DNA from: Streptococcus australis ATCC 700641
Lineage (GTDB): Bacteria; Bacillota; Bacilli; Lactobacillales; Streptococcaceae
Length of the DNA: 64,000 nt
Direction of reading: 5' to 3'
Assembly (NCBI RefSeq): GCF_000186465.1
Contig: NZ_GL636091.1
Location: 822,849-886,848 of the forward strand
Part shown: piece by piece, positions 37,352 to 45,847 of the stretch
How the letters are laid out: each line of letters begins with the position of its first letter
Numbering within the stretch: position 1 is the stretch's first letter
Made by a program: the position numbers and the translations under genes
The notes under the pieces: model-generated
Told to the model about the DNA's origin: nothing
The model's input: only the letters and a program-made list of their open reading frames with translations
Databases searched by the model: none

Positions 37352-37867
37352 ATGAAAAAAGAATATTTGTTCTATGAACGGGTTAGACCATTTTTTGTGT
37401 CCCATCCCTATTATCTTTCTTTATTAAAGTGGGCTAACCGCCTCGTCACCCTCCTGATGCCACTACTTTATGTTTATGTTCTTTGGGTAGCCTATCTGAA
37501 AGCTTCCGAGATTTGGGTTGTTCTTGCCTATCTGTTGGTTCCAGCCTCTGGCTTTATGTTATTGAGTGTCATTCGAAAAGCAATCAATTGGCCCCGTCCC
37601 TATGAGCTTGGCGCGTTACCCCCTCTTTTAGAGAGAGAAGGCAAGGGGAGTTCCATGCCTAGTCGGCATGTTTTTTCGGCGGCAATCATTTCGACGGTAG
37701 CTTGGGGTGTGAATCCTCTTCTATCGAGCCTAGGTCTCTTCTTGGCTCTGCTATTGGCAGGAGTTCGTGTTCTGGCGGGACTCCATTTTGTCCGTGATGT
37801 CGTAGTCGGATTTGTCGTTGCACTCCTATGGGGGATCGTCAGTTTTTCTCTATTAGGAATTTTCTGA
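37352..37867 (+). CDS. PAP2 family phosphatase, membrane
   Basis: 171 residues. Five to six hydrophobic segments carry the three PAP2 motifs in order: RKAINWPRPYE (motif 1), SSMPSRHVFSA (motif 2, PSRH in place of the usual PSGH) and RVLAGLHFVRDVVVG (motif 3). The catalytic histidines are present. Related proteins dephosphorylate lipid pyrophosphates such as undecaprenyl pyrophosphate or phosphatidic acid. The ATG at 37352 (MKKEYLFYER) is chosen; the upstream in-frame TTG at 37313 has no support. It follows the deformylase-like gene and is probably co-transcribed with it. Confidence 0.88.
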   Translation: MKKEYLFYERVRPFFVSHPYYLSLLKWANRLVTLLMPLLYVYVLWVAYLKASEIWVVLAYLLVPASGFMLLSVIRKAINWPRPYELGALPPLLEREGKGSSMPSRHVFSAAIISTVAWGVNPLLSSLGLFLALLLAGVRVLAGLHFVRDVVVGFVVALLWGIVSFSLLGIF

Positions 37868-37997
37868 TAGAGGCTGTATGAGAGAAGTTTTTGAATGTAG
37901 ACAAACTAGTGTTTTACATAAAACAGTTAGATGATTACCAAAAAATGACTTTTATTGTTTAGTTATTTAAGAAGATAAAAACTTTCCGCTGTGAGAA
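37868..37997. other. AT-rich intergenic stretch after the PAP2 gene
   Basis: Very AT-rich. No open reading frame with a ribosome site and no clear promoter is visible. A weak TTGAAT...TTACAT pair near 37890-37917 is the only promoter-like match and could drive the structured stretch that follows. Confidence 0.35.
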
Positions 37998-38192
37998 AAT
38001 GCCTGAAACATAATTGTTTCAGGCATTCGGAATTATTGAGACCTTAGGCTCAATAATTAGTCATGGAACTTCCTAGATTGCTGAAATCATCCACTGGATA
38101 ATTTCACCTAACGTCCGTACTCACCTAAGGAAAGTTTTTCTGAAGACTTTATCTTAAATCTGAAACTGCCTAACTTAGTTAGGCAGTTTTAA
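37998..38192 (+). ncRNA. Structured non-coding region, candidate small RNA
   Basis: Three hairpins in a row: AATGCCTGAAAC/GTTTCAGGCATT (37998-38027, 12 bp perfect), AATTATTGAG/CTCAATAATT (38031-38058, 10 bp perfect), and GAAAT-ATCC/GGAT-ATTTC (38083-38105, 9 bp with one internal mismatch pair). A smaller AAAGT/ACTTT (38131-38150) and a terminator (38163-38190) follow. There is no coding potential. I know of no family that matches. It could be a regulatory RNA or the remnant of a repeat. Confidence 0.4.
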
Positions 38193-38194
38193 TT
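38163..38194. terminator. Intrinsic terminator
   Basis: AAACTGCCTAAC (38163-38174) pairs with GTTAGGCAGTTT (38178-38189) around TTA, followed by TAATT on the plus strand and TTTCAG on the minus strand. It overlaps the queG stop codon. Confidence 0.88.
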
Positions 38195-39322
38195 ATGTGA
38201 GATTTGGTGTTGGAATTTTTGGAAAAATCGTTCGCGTTCTTCTATAATAGCTGGACTAGGGTTTTTGAGGGAAGTTAATAAATCAACCAAGTCAGGTGTG
38301 ACTTCTCGAATCAGCTCTCCCAGTGACCAAATGGCGGTTGCAATATGAATCTGGTTTTGCGAGGTTTCGATAATTTCTAAAAGTTTAGGGATGGCAGACC
38401 GGTCGTTAGCATTGGCCAATGCAATGATGGCATTGCGCTGAAGGATATTTTTCCCCCGCCAACTACCAGCGACCATTCCGAATTTTTCTTTGAATTGTCC
38501 ATTGGATAGCTCGATAAAGGGGATTAATTCTGGGTGAGCGAGTTCCGGATCAATATCAGTGGCTAGTGGATTATCCAAACCACGGTTGTAGGGACAACAG
38601 ATTTGACAGATATCACAGCCGTAGATGACCGTTTTAATCTTTTTACGGAATTCCATATCCATCATGCCCTTGTCTTGGGTCTGAAAGGATAGACAACGTC
38701 GGGCATTCATGGTGCCATCTCCGATTAAGCAAGAAGTCGGGCAGGCTTCTACACAGCGGTTGCAATCTCCACAACCATAGTTGACTGCTTGATCGGGTTC
38801 AATTTCTAGGTTGGTGATCAGCTCCCCTAGAAACATATAAGAACCGTATTCTTTTGAGATGACGAGGCCGTTCTTTCCGATAAAGCCAATCCCAGCTCGT
38901 TGAGCAACCGCGGTATCTACTAAGGCACCGGTATCCACCATGCCCTTGTATTCGAAGTCGGCGGTTAATTCTTCAATTCCTCGTGCTAGCCGGTCTAATT
39001 TATCCTGCAAGACATAGTGATAATCAAGGCCCCAGCTGTTGGGGGTGAATTTTCCGCGTTTATAGGCCGTCTTCTGAGGTTGTTGTTTTAACTTGTGGGG
39101 ATAGGCAACGGCAATGGAAATAATCGTTTTAGCAGAAGCTAAACTTAAGCGTGGTTGGATTCGCTCTTCAATATTTTTGTGCTCAAAACCAGAATTTCGG
39201 CCTTCTTCCACAGCTAGACGGAGGGATTTTTCTAAATAGGAAAAATCATCTGCCGTGGTAAAGCCAATTTTTGAAATACCAATGGAGTGAGCCAATTCAA
39301 TAATAGATTCTTTGAGATTCAT
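38189..39322 (-). CDS. queG: Epoxyqueuosine reductase
   Basis: 377 residues from the ATG at 39322. It catalyses the last step of queuosine synthesis in tRNA, with cobalamin and two [4Fe-4S] clusters. Cluster cysteines are in CGDCNRCVEACPTSCL and CDICQICCPYNRG. The N-terminal catalytic part includes YHYVLQDKLDRL and the acid residue region MVDTGALVD. A HEAT-like C-terminus (NAIIALANANDRSAIPKLLEII, AIWSLGELI) follows. The reading frame is open to 39472, but MNLKESIIELAHSIGISKIGF is the conserved start. A TATAAT (39329-39334 on the minus strand) ends only 6 bases before this ATG, so the mRNA may be leaderless. Confidence 0.92.
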   Translation of the reverse strand: MNLKESIIELAHSIGISKIGFTTADDFSYLEKSLRLAVEEGRNSGFEHKNIEERIQPRLSLASAKTIISIAVAYPHKLKQQPQKTAYKRGKFTPNSWGLDYHYVLQDKLDRLARGIEELTADFEYKGMVDTGALVDTAVAQRAGIGFIGKNGLVISKEYGSYMFLGELITNLEIEPDQAVNYGCGDCNRCVEACPTSCLIGDGTMNARRCLSFQTQDKGMMDMEFRKKIKTVIYGCDICQICCPYNRGLDNPLATDIDPELAHPELIPFIELSNGQFKEKFGMVAGSWRGKNILQRNAIIALANANDRSAIPKLLEIIETSQNQIHIATAIWSLGELIREVTPDLVDLLTSLKNPSPAIIEERERFFQKFQHQISHN

Positions 39323-39422
39323 ATACCTATTATAGCGGAAAGCTGGTAAAAATGCGAAAAACGTGCAAAAAATTAAAAAGGGTCTAAACAGCTCAGCATG
39401 GCTTTCAAAAATGAGTAGAATT

Positions 39423-39431
39423 TGGTATAAT
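39423..39431 (+). promoter_or_regulatory. manA promoter
   Basis: TGGTATAAT (39423-39431) is an extended -10, with TTTCAA at 17 bases upstream as a weak -35. Confidence 0.7.
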
Positions 39432-39465
39432 AAGGTATTGAATACAAGGATATATGGAGGCAGGT

Positions 39466-40410
39466 ATGTCACAACCGTTATTTTTACAATCCGTTATGCA
39501 GGAAAAGATTTGGGGTGGAACTAGATTACGAGATGAGTTTGGCTATGAAATCCCGAGCGACCATGTTGGTGAATACTGGGCTATTTCGGCCCATCCACAT
39601 GGTGTTTCTGTTGTTAAGAATGGACCTTATGCTGGAATGGGCTTAGACCAACTATATGCAGAGCATCGCGAATTATTTGGAGATCGAACAGAACCGGTTT
39701 TTCCTTTGTTGACAAAGATTCTAGATGCAAATGACTGGCTCAGTGTTCAGGTTCACCCAGATGATGCCTATGGAATGGAGCATGAAGGAGAACTTGGAAA
39801 AACCGAATGTTGGTATATTATTGCTGCTGATGAGGGGGCAGAGATTATCTATGGTCATCACGCCCAGTCCAAGGAAGAATTGCGCCAAATGATCGAAGCC
39901 AAAGAATGGGATGATCTTTTAGCACGGGTTCCTGTGAAAGCGGGAGATTTCTTCTATGTACCAAGTGGAACCATGCATGCGATCGGTTCAGGTATCTTGA
40001 TTTTAGAAACCCAGCAATCGAGCGACACGACCTATCGGGTTTACGACTTTGATCGTAAAGACGATCAAGGGAATCTACGTGAGTTGCATATTGAACAGTC
40101 CATTGATGTACTGAACTTAGGTGCTCCGGCAAATAGCCGACCAGTTGAGGAAAAAGTTGATCACTTGTCATCGACTTTGTTAGTGGCCAATGACTTCTTT
40201 GGTGTTCACAAGTGGGTAGTTAATGGGGAAGTTCGATTTGAAAAGACCCATGATTATAGCTTGGTGAGCGTTCTCTCAGGGCAAGGAAGTCTTCAGGTAG
40301 ATGGGGAGAATTATCCGATTGGAAAAGGGGACCACTTTATCTTAACGAGTGATATCCAGAATTGGACCTTGTCAGGAGAAGAGATGGAATTAATTGTCAG
40401 TCATCCATAA
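39466..40410 (+). CDS. manA: Mannose-6-phosphate isomerase, class I
   Basis: 314 residues, the short Firmicutes form. Cupin metal site residues are in SVQVHPDDAYGM and KTECWYII, and AGDFFYVPSGTMHAIG carries the third site. The N-terminus PLFLQSVMQEKIWGGTRL is typical. It interconverts mannose 6-phosphate and fructose 6-phosphate. I chose the ATG at 39466, with GGAGG 5 bases upstream, over the ATG at 39454 that precedes this site. In many streptococci manA lies next to scrK and secA as here. Confidence 0.95.
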   Translation: MSQPLFLQSVMQEKIWGGTRLRDEFGYEIPSDHVGEYWAISAHPHGVSVVKNGPYAGMGLDQLYAEHRELFGDRTEPVFPLLTKILDANDWLSVQVHPDDAYGMEHEGELGKTECWYIIAADEGAEIIYGHHAQSKEELRQMIEAKEWDDLLARVPVKAGDFFYVPSGTMHAIGSGILILETQQSSDTTYRVYDFDRKDDQGNLRELHIEQSIDVLNLGAPANSRPVEEKVDHLSSTLLVANDFFGVHKWVVNGEVRFEKTHDYSLVSVLSGQGSLQVDGENYPIGKGDHFILTSDIQNWTLSGEEMELIVSHP

Positions 40411-40419
40411 AGAAGAAAG

Positions 40420-40450
40420 AAGGTTGAGTCATCAAGTGCTCAGCCTTTTG
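40420..40450 (+). terminator. Intrinsic terminator after manA
   Basis: AAGGTTGAG (40420-40428) pairs with CTCAGCCTT (40439-40447) with one G-U pair, followed by TTG TTG TTTT. Confidence 0.78.
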
Positions 40451-40540
40451 TTGTTTTTAGGAATTTTCTAATGGATGGTTGGGAGGTGAAATTGATAAGA
40501 GAAAAAGAGGGAGAAACCATCTTCTAATCAATGGAATTTC

Positions 40541-40569
40541 TTGATGGATAAGCTACAGTGTGCTATAAT
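40541..40569 (+). promoter_or_regulatory. secA promoter
   Basis: TTGATG (40541-40546), a 17-base spacer, then TATAAT (40564-40569) with a TGC extension. Confidence 0.88.
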
Positions 40570-40615
40570 AAAAAGAACGTTTAAAATTTAAGAAATTTGA
40601 AAAGTAAGGAAACTA

Positions 40616-43135
40616 ATGGCTAATTTATTAAAAACAATTATCGAAAATGATAAAGGTGAATTAAGACGATTGGAAAAGATGGCAGATAAGGTCTTCTCGT
40701 ATGAAGATCAAATGGCTGCCTTGTCAGATGATGAACTGAAAGCGAAAACAGAAGAGTTCAAGCAACGCTACCAAGATGGTGAATCATTGGATGATCTCCT
40801 CTATGAAGCTTTCGCAGTAGTTCGTGAAGGTGCTAAACGTGTCTTGGGCTTGTTCCCTTATAAAGTACAGGTCATGGGGGGAATTGTTCTTCACCATGGT
40901 GACGTTCCAGAAATGCGTACAGGGGAAGGGAAAACCTTGACCGCGACCATGCCGGTGTATTTGAATGCCCTATCTGGTAAAGGAGTTCACGTTGTTACTG
41001 TCAACGAATACTTGACAGAACGTGACGCGACAGAGATGGGGGAATTGTACTCATGGCTAGGTCTTTCAGTTGGGATCAACCTAGCTGCAAAATCACCTTC
41101 TGAAAAACAAGAAGCTTACGCCTGTGATATCACCTATTCAACCAACGCGGAAATCGGTTTCGACTACTTGCGTGATAACATGGTTGTTCGTGCCGAAAAC
41201 ATGGTACAACGTCCTTTGAACTACGCATTGGTCGATGAGGTAGACTCCATCTTAATAGATGAAGCCCGTACTCCATTGATTGTTTCAGGTCAGACTTCTA
41301 CAGAAACTAGCCAACTTTATCACATGGCGGATGCCTTTGTGAAATCTTTGGAAGAAGAAGACTACATTATTGATGTCCCTTCAAAAACGATTGGTTTGTC
41401 AGATTCTGGAATTGATAAGGCTGAAAGCTACTTTAAGCTTGAAAACTTGTATGACATTGAAAATGTTGCTTTAACGCACTACATTGACAATGCTCTCCGT
41501 GCCAACTACATCATGATTTTGGATATTGACTATGTGGTCAGTGAGGATCAAGAAATCTTGATCGTCGACCAATTTACAGGTCGGACCATGGAAGGTCGTC
41601 GTTATTCAGACGGCTTGCACCAAGCGATTGAGGCCAAAGAAGGTGTGCCGGTTCAAGAAGAAACCAAAACATCAGCTTCTATTACCTACCAAAACTTGTT
41701 CCGTATGTACAAGAAACTTTCAGGGATGACAGGTACTGGTAAAACAGAAGAAGAAGAATTCCGTGAAATCTACAACATTCGCGTCATTCCAATTCCAACC
41801 AACCGTCCGATTGCACGTATTGACCATCCAGACCTTCTCTATCCAAGCTTGAAATCGAAGTTTAAAGCTGTAGTAGAAGATGTAAAGGCTCGCTATGAAA
41901 AAGGCCAACCAGTCTTGGTGGGTACTGTTGCTGTTGAAACCAGTGACTACCTATCTCGCCTTTTGGTCGAAGCAGGCGTTCCTCACGAAGTCTTGAATGC
42001 GAAAAACCACTACAAAGAAGCACAAATCATCATGAACGCTGGTCAACGTGGTGCCGTTACTATCGCGACCAACATGGCCGGACGTGGTACCGATATCAAG
42101 CTCGGCGAAGGAGTTCGTGAACTCGGTGGACTTTGTGTCATTGGTACAGAGCGTCATGAAAGCCGTCGTATTGATAACCAGTTGCGTGGACGTTCTGGAC
42201 GTCAAGGGGATCCAGGTGAATCTCAATTCTACCTTTCTCTTGAAGATGAGTTGATGCGTCGTTTCGGTTCAGAGCGCATCAAGGCCTTGCTAGACCGTTT
42301 CAAACTAAGCGAAGAAGAATCTGTCATCAGATCCAACATGTTTACACGCCAAGTTGAAGCAGCTCAAAAACGAGTGGAAGGGAACAACTATGACACTCGT
42401 AAGCAAGTCCTTCAGTATGATGATGTTATGCGGGAACAACGCGAGATTATCTACTCTCAACGCTATGATGTTATTACAGCAGATCGTGATTTAGCTCCAG
42501 AAATCAAGGCCATGATCAAACGGACCATTAAACGGATCGTTGAAGGAGCAAGCCACTCAAGCAAGGAAGAACGGATCGAAGCTATTCTGAACTTTGCCAA
42601 ATACAATTTGGTCCCTGAAGATACGATTTCAGAGAGCGATATTGAAGGCAAATCGGATAAAGATGTGATTGATTACTTGTATAAACGCGCTGAAGAGGTT
42701 TATGAAAACCAAGTAGCGAAACTACGTGATGAAGAAGCAGTCAGAGAATTCCAAAAGGTCTTGATCCTTCGTGTTGTGGATAGCAAATGGACCGATCATA
42801 TCGATGCTTTAGATCAATTGCGTAATGCTGTCGGTCTTCGTGGCTATGCACAAAACAATCCTGTAGTTGAATACCAATCTGAAGGATTCCGTATGTTCAA
42901 CGATATGATTGGTTCTATCGAGTTTGATGTGACTCGTTTGATGATGAAAGCTCAAATTCATGAACAAGAGCGTCCACGTACAGAACACAGTATTTCAACG
43001 ACTGCGACTCGCAACATTGCCGCTCAAAAAACTGATTTACCAGAAGATCTTGATTTGAGTCAAATCAAACGCAATGACATTTGTCCATGTGGATCTGGTA
43101 AGAAATTTAAAAACTGTCACGGTAAAAAACTCTAA
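40616..43135 (+). CDS. secA: Preprotein translocase ATPase SecA
   Basis: 839 residues, normal for the main streptococcal SecA. Walker [15 protein letters not shown] (about 101-114), DEAD-type [20 protein letters not shown], helicase motifs in [19 protein letters not shown] and [15 protein letters not shown], and the preprotein cross-linking domain between. The C-terminal zinc motif [17 protein letters not shown] binds SecB or lipids. It drives export through SecYEG, including the YSIRK/LPXTG proteins encoded elsewhere in the window. It has its own strong promoter. It is followed 20 bases later by aroF. Confidence 0.98.
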   Translation: MANLLKTIIENDKGELRRLEKMADKVFSYEDQMAALSDDELKAKTEEFKQRYQDGESLDDLLYEAFAVVREGAKRVLGLFPYKVQVMGGIVLHHGDVPEMRTGEGKTLTATMPVYLNALSGKGVHVVTVNEYLTERDATEMGELYSWLGLSVGINLAAKSPSEKQEAYACDITYSTNAEIGFDYLRDNMVVRAENMVQRPLNYALVDEVDSILIDEARTPLIVSGQTSTETSQLYHMADAFVKSLEEEDYIIDVPSKTIGLSDSGIDKAESYFKLENLYDIENVALTHYIDNALRANYIMILDIDYVVSEDQEILIVDQFTGRTMEGRRYSDGLHQAIEAKEGVPVQEETKTSASITYQNLFRMYKKLSGMTGTGKTEEEEFREIYNIRVIPIPTNRPIARIDHPDLLYPSLKSKFKAVVEDVKARYEKGQPVLVGTVAVETSDYLSRLLVEAGVPHEVLNAKNHYKEAQIIMNAGQRGAVTIATNMAGRGTDIKLGEGVRELGGLCVIGTERHESRRIDNQLRGRSGRQGDPGESQFYLSLEDELMRRFGSERIKALLDRFKLSEEESVIRSNMFTRQVEAAQKRVEGNNYDTRKQVLQYDDVMREQREIIYSQRYDVITADRDLAPEIKAMIKRTIKRIVEGASHSSKEERIEAILNFAKYNLVPEDTISESDIEGKSDKDVIDYLYKRAEEVYENQVAKLRDEEAVREFQKVLILRVVDSKWTDHIDALDQLRNAVGLRGYAQNNPVVEYQSEGFRMFNDMIGSIEFDVTRLMMKAQIHEQERPRTEHSISTTATRNIAAQKTDLPEDLDLSQIKRNDICPCGSGKKFKNCHGKKL

Positions 43136-43155
43136 TCGTATGAAAGGATTTGCCT

Positions 43156-44187
43156 ATGTCTTTTACAGCTACTAGCCCAATCATTGATGAAACAACGGTG
43201 ACTTCTCTTTACCGCTTAGAAGGGGAACATTTGGCTCGCAAAGAAGCGCGTGATCGTGAACTAGCCTCTATTTTAAAGGGGGAAGACAAGCGGATCTTGC
43301 TTGTGATGGGACCGTGTTCATCAGATAATGAGGAAGCGGTGATGGAATATGCTCGTCGACTTGCAGCCCTTCAAGAAGAAGTCAAAGATCGGGTCTTCAT
43401 TGTGATGCGGGTATATACTGCTAAACCTCGGACCAATGGAGATGGCTATAAAGGCATGATGCATCAGCCAGATACTGCTTCAGAACCAAGTTTTGTAGCT
43501 GGTTTAAAGGCTGTTCGTCGCTTGCATCATCGAGTGATTACAGAAACCGGATTGACAACAGCAGACGAATTGTTGTATCCAGAGACCTACCCATTTGTTG
43601 AGGATTTACTTTCCTATGTTGCTATTGGAGCACGTTCTGTAGAAGATCAAGGCCATCGATTTGTAGCGAGTGGAATTTCAGTCCCAACTGGATTGAAAAA
43701 TCCGACATCTGGAAATCTGTCTGTCATGTTTAATGCGATTTATGCTGCACAGCATGGGCATCATTTCTTCTATAATGGTCGTTCTGTGGAGACAAGCGGA
43801 AATCCATTTGGACACGCTATTCTGCGTGGGGCCTTAGATGCGAATGGGAAAAATATTCCAAACTACCACTATGAAGATCTGTTAGAAGCTGCGCATCGCT
43901 ACCAAGCCTTGGGATTGCAACATCCATTTATCCTGGTTGATACCAATCATGATAATTCAGGGAAAAAATTTGCTGAGCAGATTCGCATTGTCAGAGAAAC
44001 CCTTACAAATCGTAGCTGGAATCCAATTATCCATGATGTAGTCCGTGGATTTATGATTGAATCTTATCTAGAGGACGGTCGTCAAGATCAACCAGAAGTA
44101 TTTGGTCAATCGATCACAGACCCATGCTTGGGTTGGGAAAAGACAGAAAGCTTAGTACGAGAAATTTATCAGTATGTAGCTGAATAA
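43156..44187 (+). CDS. aroF: 3-deoxy-7-phosphoheptulonate synthase (DAHP synthase, type I)
   Basis: 343 residues. It joins phosphoenolpyruvate and erythrose 4-phosphate, the first shikimate step. Core motifs are LLVMGPCSSDNEEAV, MRVYTAKPRTNGDGYKGM, GARSVEDQGHR and LVDTNHDNSGKK. It belongs to the AroF/G/H subgroup; which isozyme symbol applies is not decided by sequence alone. The ATG at 43156 has AAAGGA upstream; the TTG at 43150 is rejected. Some streptococci have two tandem copies here; this window has one. A terminator follows. Confidence 0.93.
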   Translation: MSFTATSPIIDETTVTSLYRLEGEHLARKEARDRELASILKGEDKRILLVMGPCSSDNEEAVMEYARRLAALQEEVKDRVFIVMRVYTAKPRTNGDGYKGMMHQPDTASEPSFVAGLKAVRRLHHRVITETGLTTADELLYPETYPFVEDLLSYVAIGARSVEDQGHRFVASGISVPTGLKNPTSGNLSVMFNAIYAAQHGHHFFYNGRSVETSGNPFGHAILRGALDANGKNIPNYHYEDLLEAAHRYQALGLQHPFILVDTNHDNSGKKFAEQIRIVRETLTNRSWNPIIHDVVRGFMIESYLEDGRQDQPEVFGQSITDPCLGWEKTESLVREIYQYVAE

Positions 44188-44192
44188 GAGGA

Positions 44193-44230
44193 GAGGGCTG
44201 GAGAAAACATTCTCAGCCCTTTCCTTCTTA
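44193..44230 (+). terminator. Intrinsic terminator after aroF
   Basis: AGGGCTG (44194-44200) pairs with CAGCCCT (44214-44220), extended by AGAA/TTCT, with tail TTCCTTCTT. Confidence 0.85.
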
Positions 44231-44270
44231 AATAGAGTGGCTGATAGAGAATCATTAAAGAGGAAAAGAT

Positions 44271-44633
44271 ATGATTGTTGGACATGGGATAGATATCGAA
44301 TCGATCCAATCCATTGAACAAGCCTACCAGAGACATCCGAGATTTGCTTCCAAGGTATTGACAGAGACGGAACGAGAACGGTTCGACCAATTATCTGGAA
44401 AACGGAAAATGGAATACCTGGCAGGTCGATGGTCTGCCAAAGAAGCCTTTTCCAAGGCTTGGGGAACAGGAATTGGTCCAGTAGGATTTCAGGATTTGGA
44501 AATTTTAACCAATCAAAAAGGAGCTCCTTATTTTTCAAAAGCTCCTTTTAGTGGAAAGATTTGGGTTTCGATTAGTCACTCAGGCGATTTAGTTTCGACC
44601 AGTGTCATTTTGGAGGAAAGAAATGAAAGCTAG
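44271..44633 (+). CDS. acpS: Holo-[acyl-carrier-protein] synthase
   Basis: 120 residues, the normal size. [12 protein letters not shown] carries the Mg-binding Asp and [17 protein letters not shown] the Glu and Lys of the active site. It moves 4'-phosphopantetheine from CoA to ACP. It overlaps the alr start by 11 bases, the usual acpS-alr pair of Firmicutes. Ribosome site GAGGAAAAG. Confidence 0.95.
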   Translation: MIVGHGIDIESIQSIEQAYQRHPRFASKVLTETERERFDQLSGKRKMEYLAGRWSAKEAFSKAWGTGIGPVGFQDLEILTNQKGAPYFSKAPFSGKIWVSISHSGDLVSTSVILEERNES

Positions 44634-45750
44634 TATACATAGACCAACGCGAGCATATGTGGATGTAGAGGCTATTGCCTATAATGTTCAACAAATACAA
44701 GCCCATATTCCGAAAGAGACCTTGACTTTTGCAGTTGTCAAGGCTAATGCCTACGGCCATGGGGTTGTGCCAGTGGTAGAACGTTTATTGCCACTAGTAG
44801 ATGCTTTTTGTGTCTCCAACCTAGATGAAGCCTTGGAAGTTCGCCAAGTAGCAGGTGAAAAGCCGATTTTAATTTTGGGTGTTGCACCAGTGGAACACGT
44901 TGCGATCGCCATCAAAGAGGGAATTCGCTATACAGTGGCTAGTCTCGAGTGGTTGAAAGCTTTGTTAGCTAAAAAGACTGATTTGAGTGGGTTGAAGGTT
45001 CATATAAAAGTGGATTCAGGAATGGGACGAATTGGTTTCCGTTCAGCAGAAGACTTGCAAGAAGCCATGATTTTATTAAGAGACCATGGAGCAGAAGTGG
45101 AAGGGATCTTTACTCATTTTGCAACAGCTGATGAGAAAGATGACCGCCATTTTCAAAACCAATTGCAACGATTTAAGTGCTTGTTGGAGCTCTTGCCCTT
45201 TACTCCGAAAATCGTTCATGCTAGCAATTCAGCAACAACTTTATGGCATGCTGATACCATATTTAATGCGGTCCGACTTGGCGATGTCATGTATGGCCTC
45301 AATCCAAGTGGAAGAGAGTTAGAACTTCCCTATGACATCCGTCCTGCTTTGAGTTTGGAAACAGAATTGGTGCATGTCAAGCCACTAGAAGTGGGGCAGA
45401 CAGTTGGCTATGGAGCGACCTATCAGACTAGTGATGAAGAGTGGATTGGGACCATTCCGATTGGCTATGCAGATGGCTGGACCAGAGATATGCAAGGTTT
45501 TCATGTCCTTGTTGATGGGCAATTCTGCCCGATTGTCGGTCGCGTATCCATGGACCAAATCACCATTCGTCTACCGAAGGCCTACCCGATTGGGACTAAG
45601 GTAGTATTGATCGGAGTGGATGGTGATTTAGCTATAACGATAACGGACGTAGCAGATTATAGAGGCACGATCAACTATGAGGTTGTTTGTGTCTTGAGCG
45701 ATCGCGTCCCAAGAGTTTATCGTCCAACAAAGGAAGATAGTGGGAAGTAA
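44623..45750 (+). CDS. alr: Alanine racemase
   Basis: 375 residues. The PLP lysine is in [11 protein letters not shown], and the catalytic tyrosine of the other face is in [20 protein letters not shown]-like [11 protein letters not shown] and [10 protein letters not shown] are conserved. It makes D-alanine for peptidoglycan and teichoic acids. The ATG at 44623 ([15 protein letters not shown]) has GGAGGAAAG upstream; the GTG at 44602 is rejected. It overlaps acpS by 11 bases. Confidence 0.96.
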   Translation: MKASIHRPTRAYVDVEAIAYNVQQIQAHIPKETLTFAVVKANAYGHGVVPVVERLLPLVDAFCVSNLDEALEVRQVAGEKPILILGVAPVEHVAIAIKEGIRYTVASLEWLKALLAKKTDLSGLKVHIKVDSGMGRIGFRSAEDLQEAMILLRDHGAEVEGIFTHFATADEKDDRHFQNQLQRFKCLLELLPFTPKIVHASNSATTLWHADTIFNAVRLGDVMYGLNPSGRELELPYDIRPALSLETELVHVKPLEVGQTVGYGATYQTSDEEWIGTIPIGYADGWTRDMQGFHVLVDGQFCPIVGRVSMDQITIRLPKAYPIGTKVVLIGVDGDLAITITDVADYRGTINYEVVCVLSDRVPRVYRPTKEDSGK

Positions 45751-45792
45751 GCTGTTTGTCTTTTCCTAGCTTCCTTTCATAAAAAGTTCGAG

Positions 45793-45832
45793 ATGAAAGA
45801 GGTTGAAGACGAATGTCCCAGCCTCCTTTCTT
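45793..45832 (+). terminator. Probable terminator between alr and recG
   Basis: GAAAGAGGTTG (45795-45805) pairs imperfectly with CAGCCTCCTTTC (45819-45830). The tail is short, so it may only attenuate. The 3' arm TGTCCCAGCCT resembles the end of the ~180-bp repeat. Confidence 0.5.
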
Positions 45833-45847
45833 ATCTAGGAGGAATGA

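Noticed and set aside
37868-38188. tRNA, T-box or riboswitch
   Set aside because: No cloverleaf, no T-box core sequence and no riboswitch I recognise; the stems are simple perfect hairpins.
39323-39472. N-terminal extension of QueG
   Set aside because: It overlaps the manA start and promoter; the conserved start is MNLKES at 39322.
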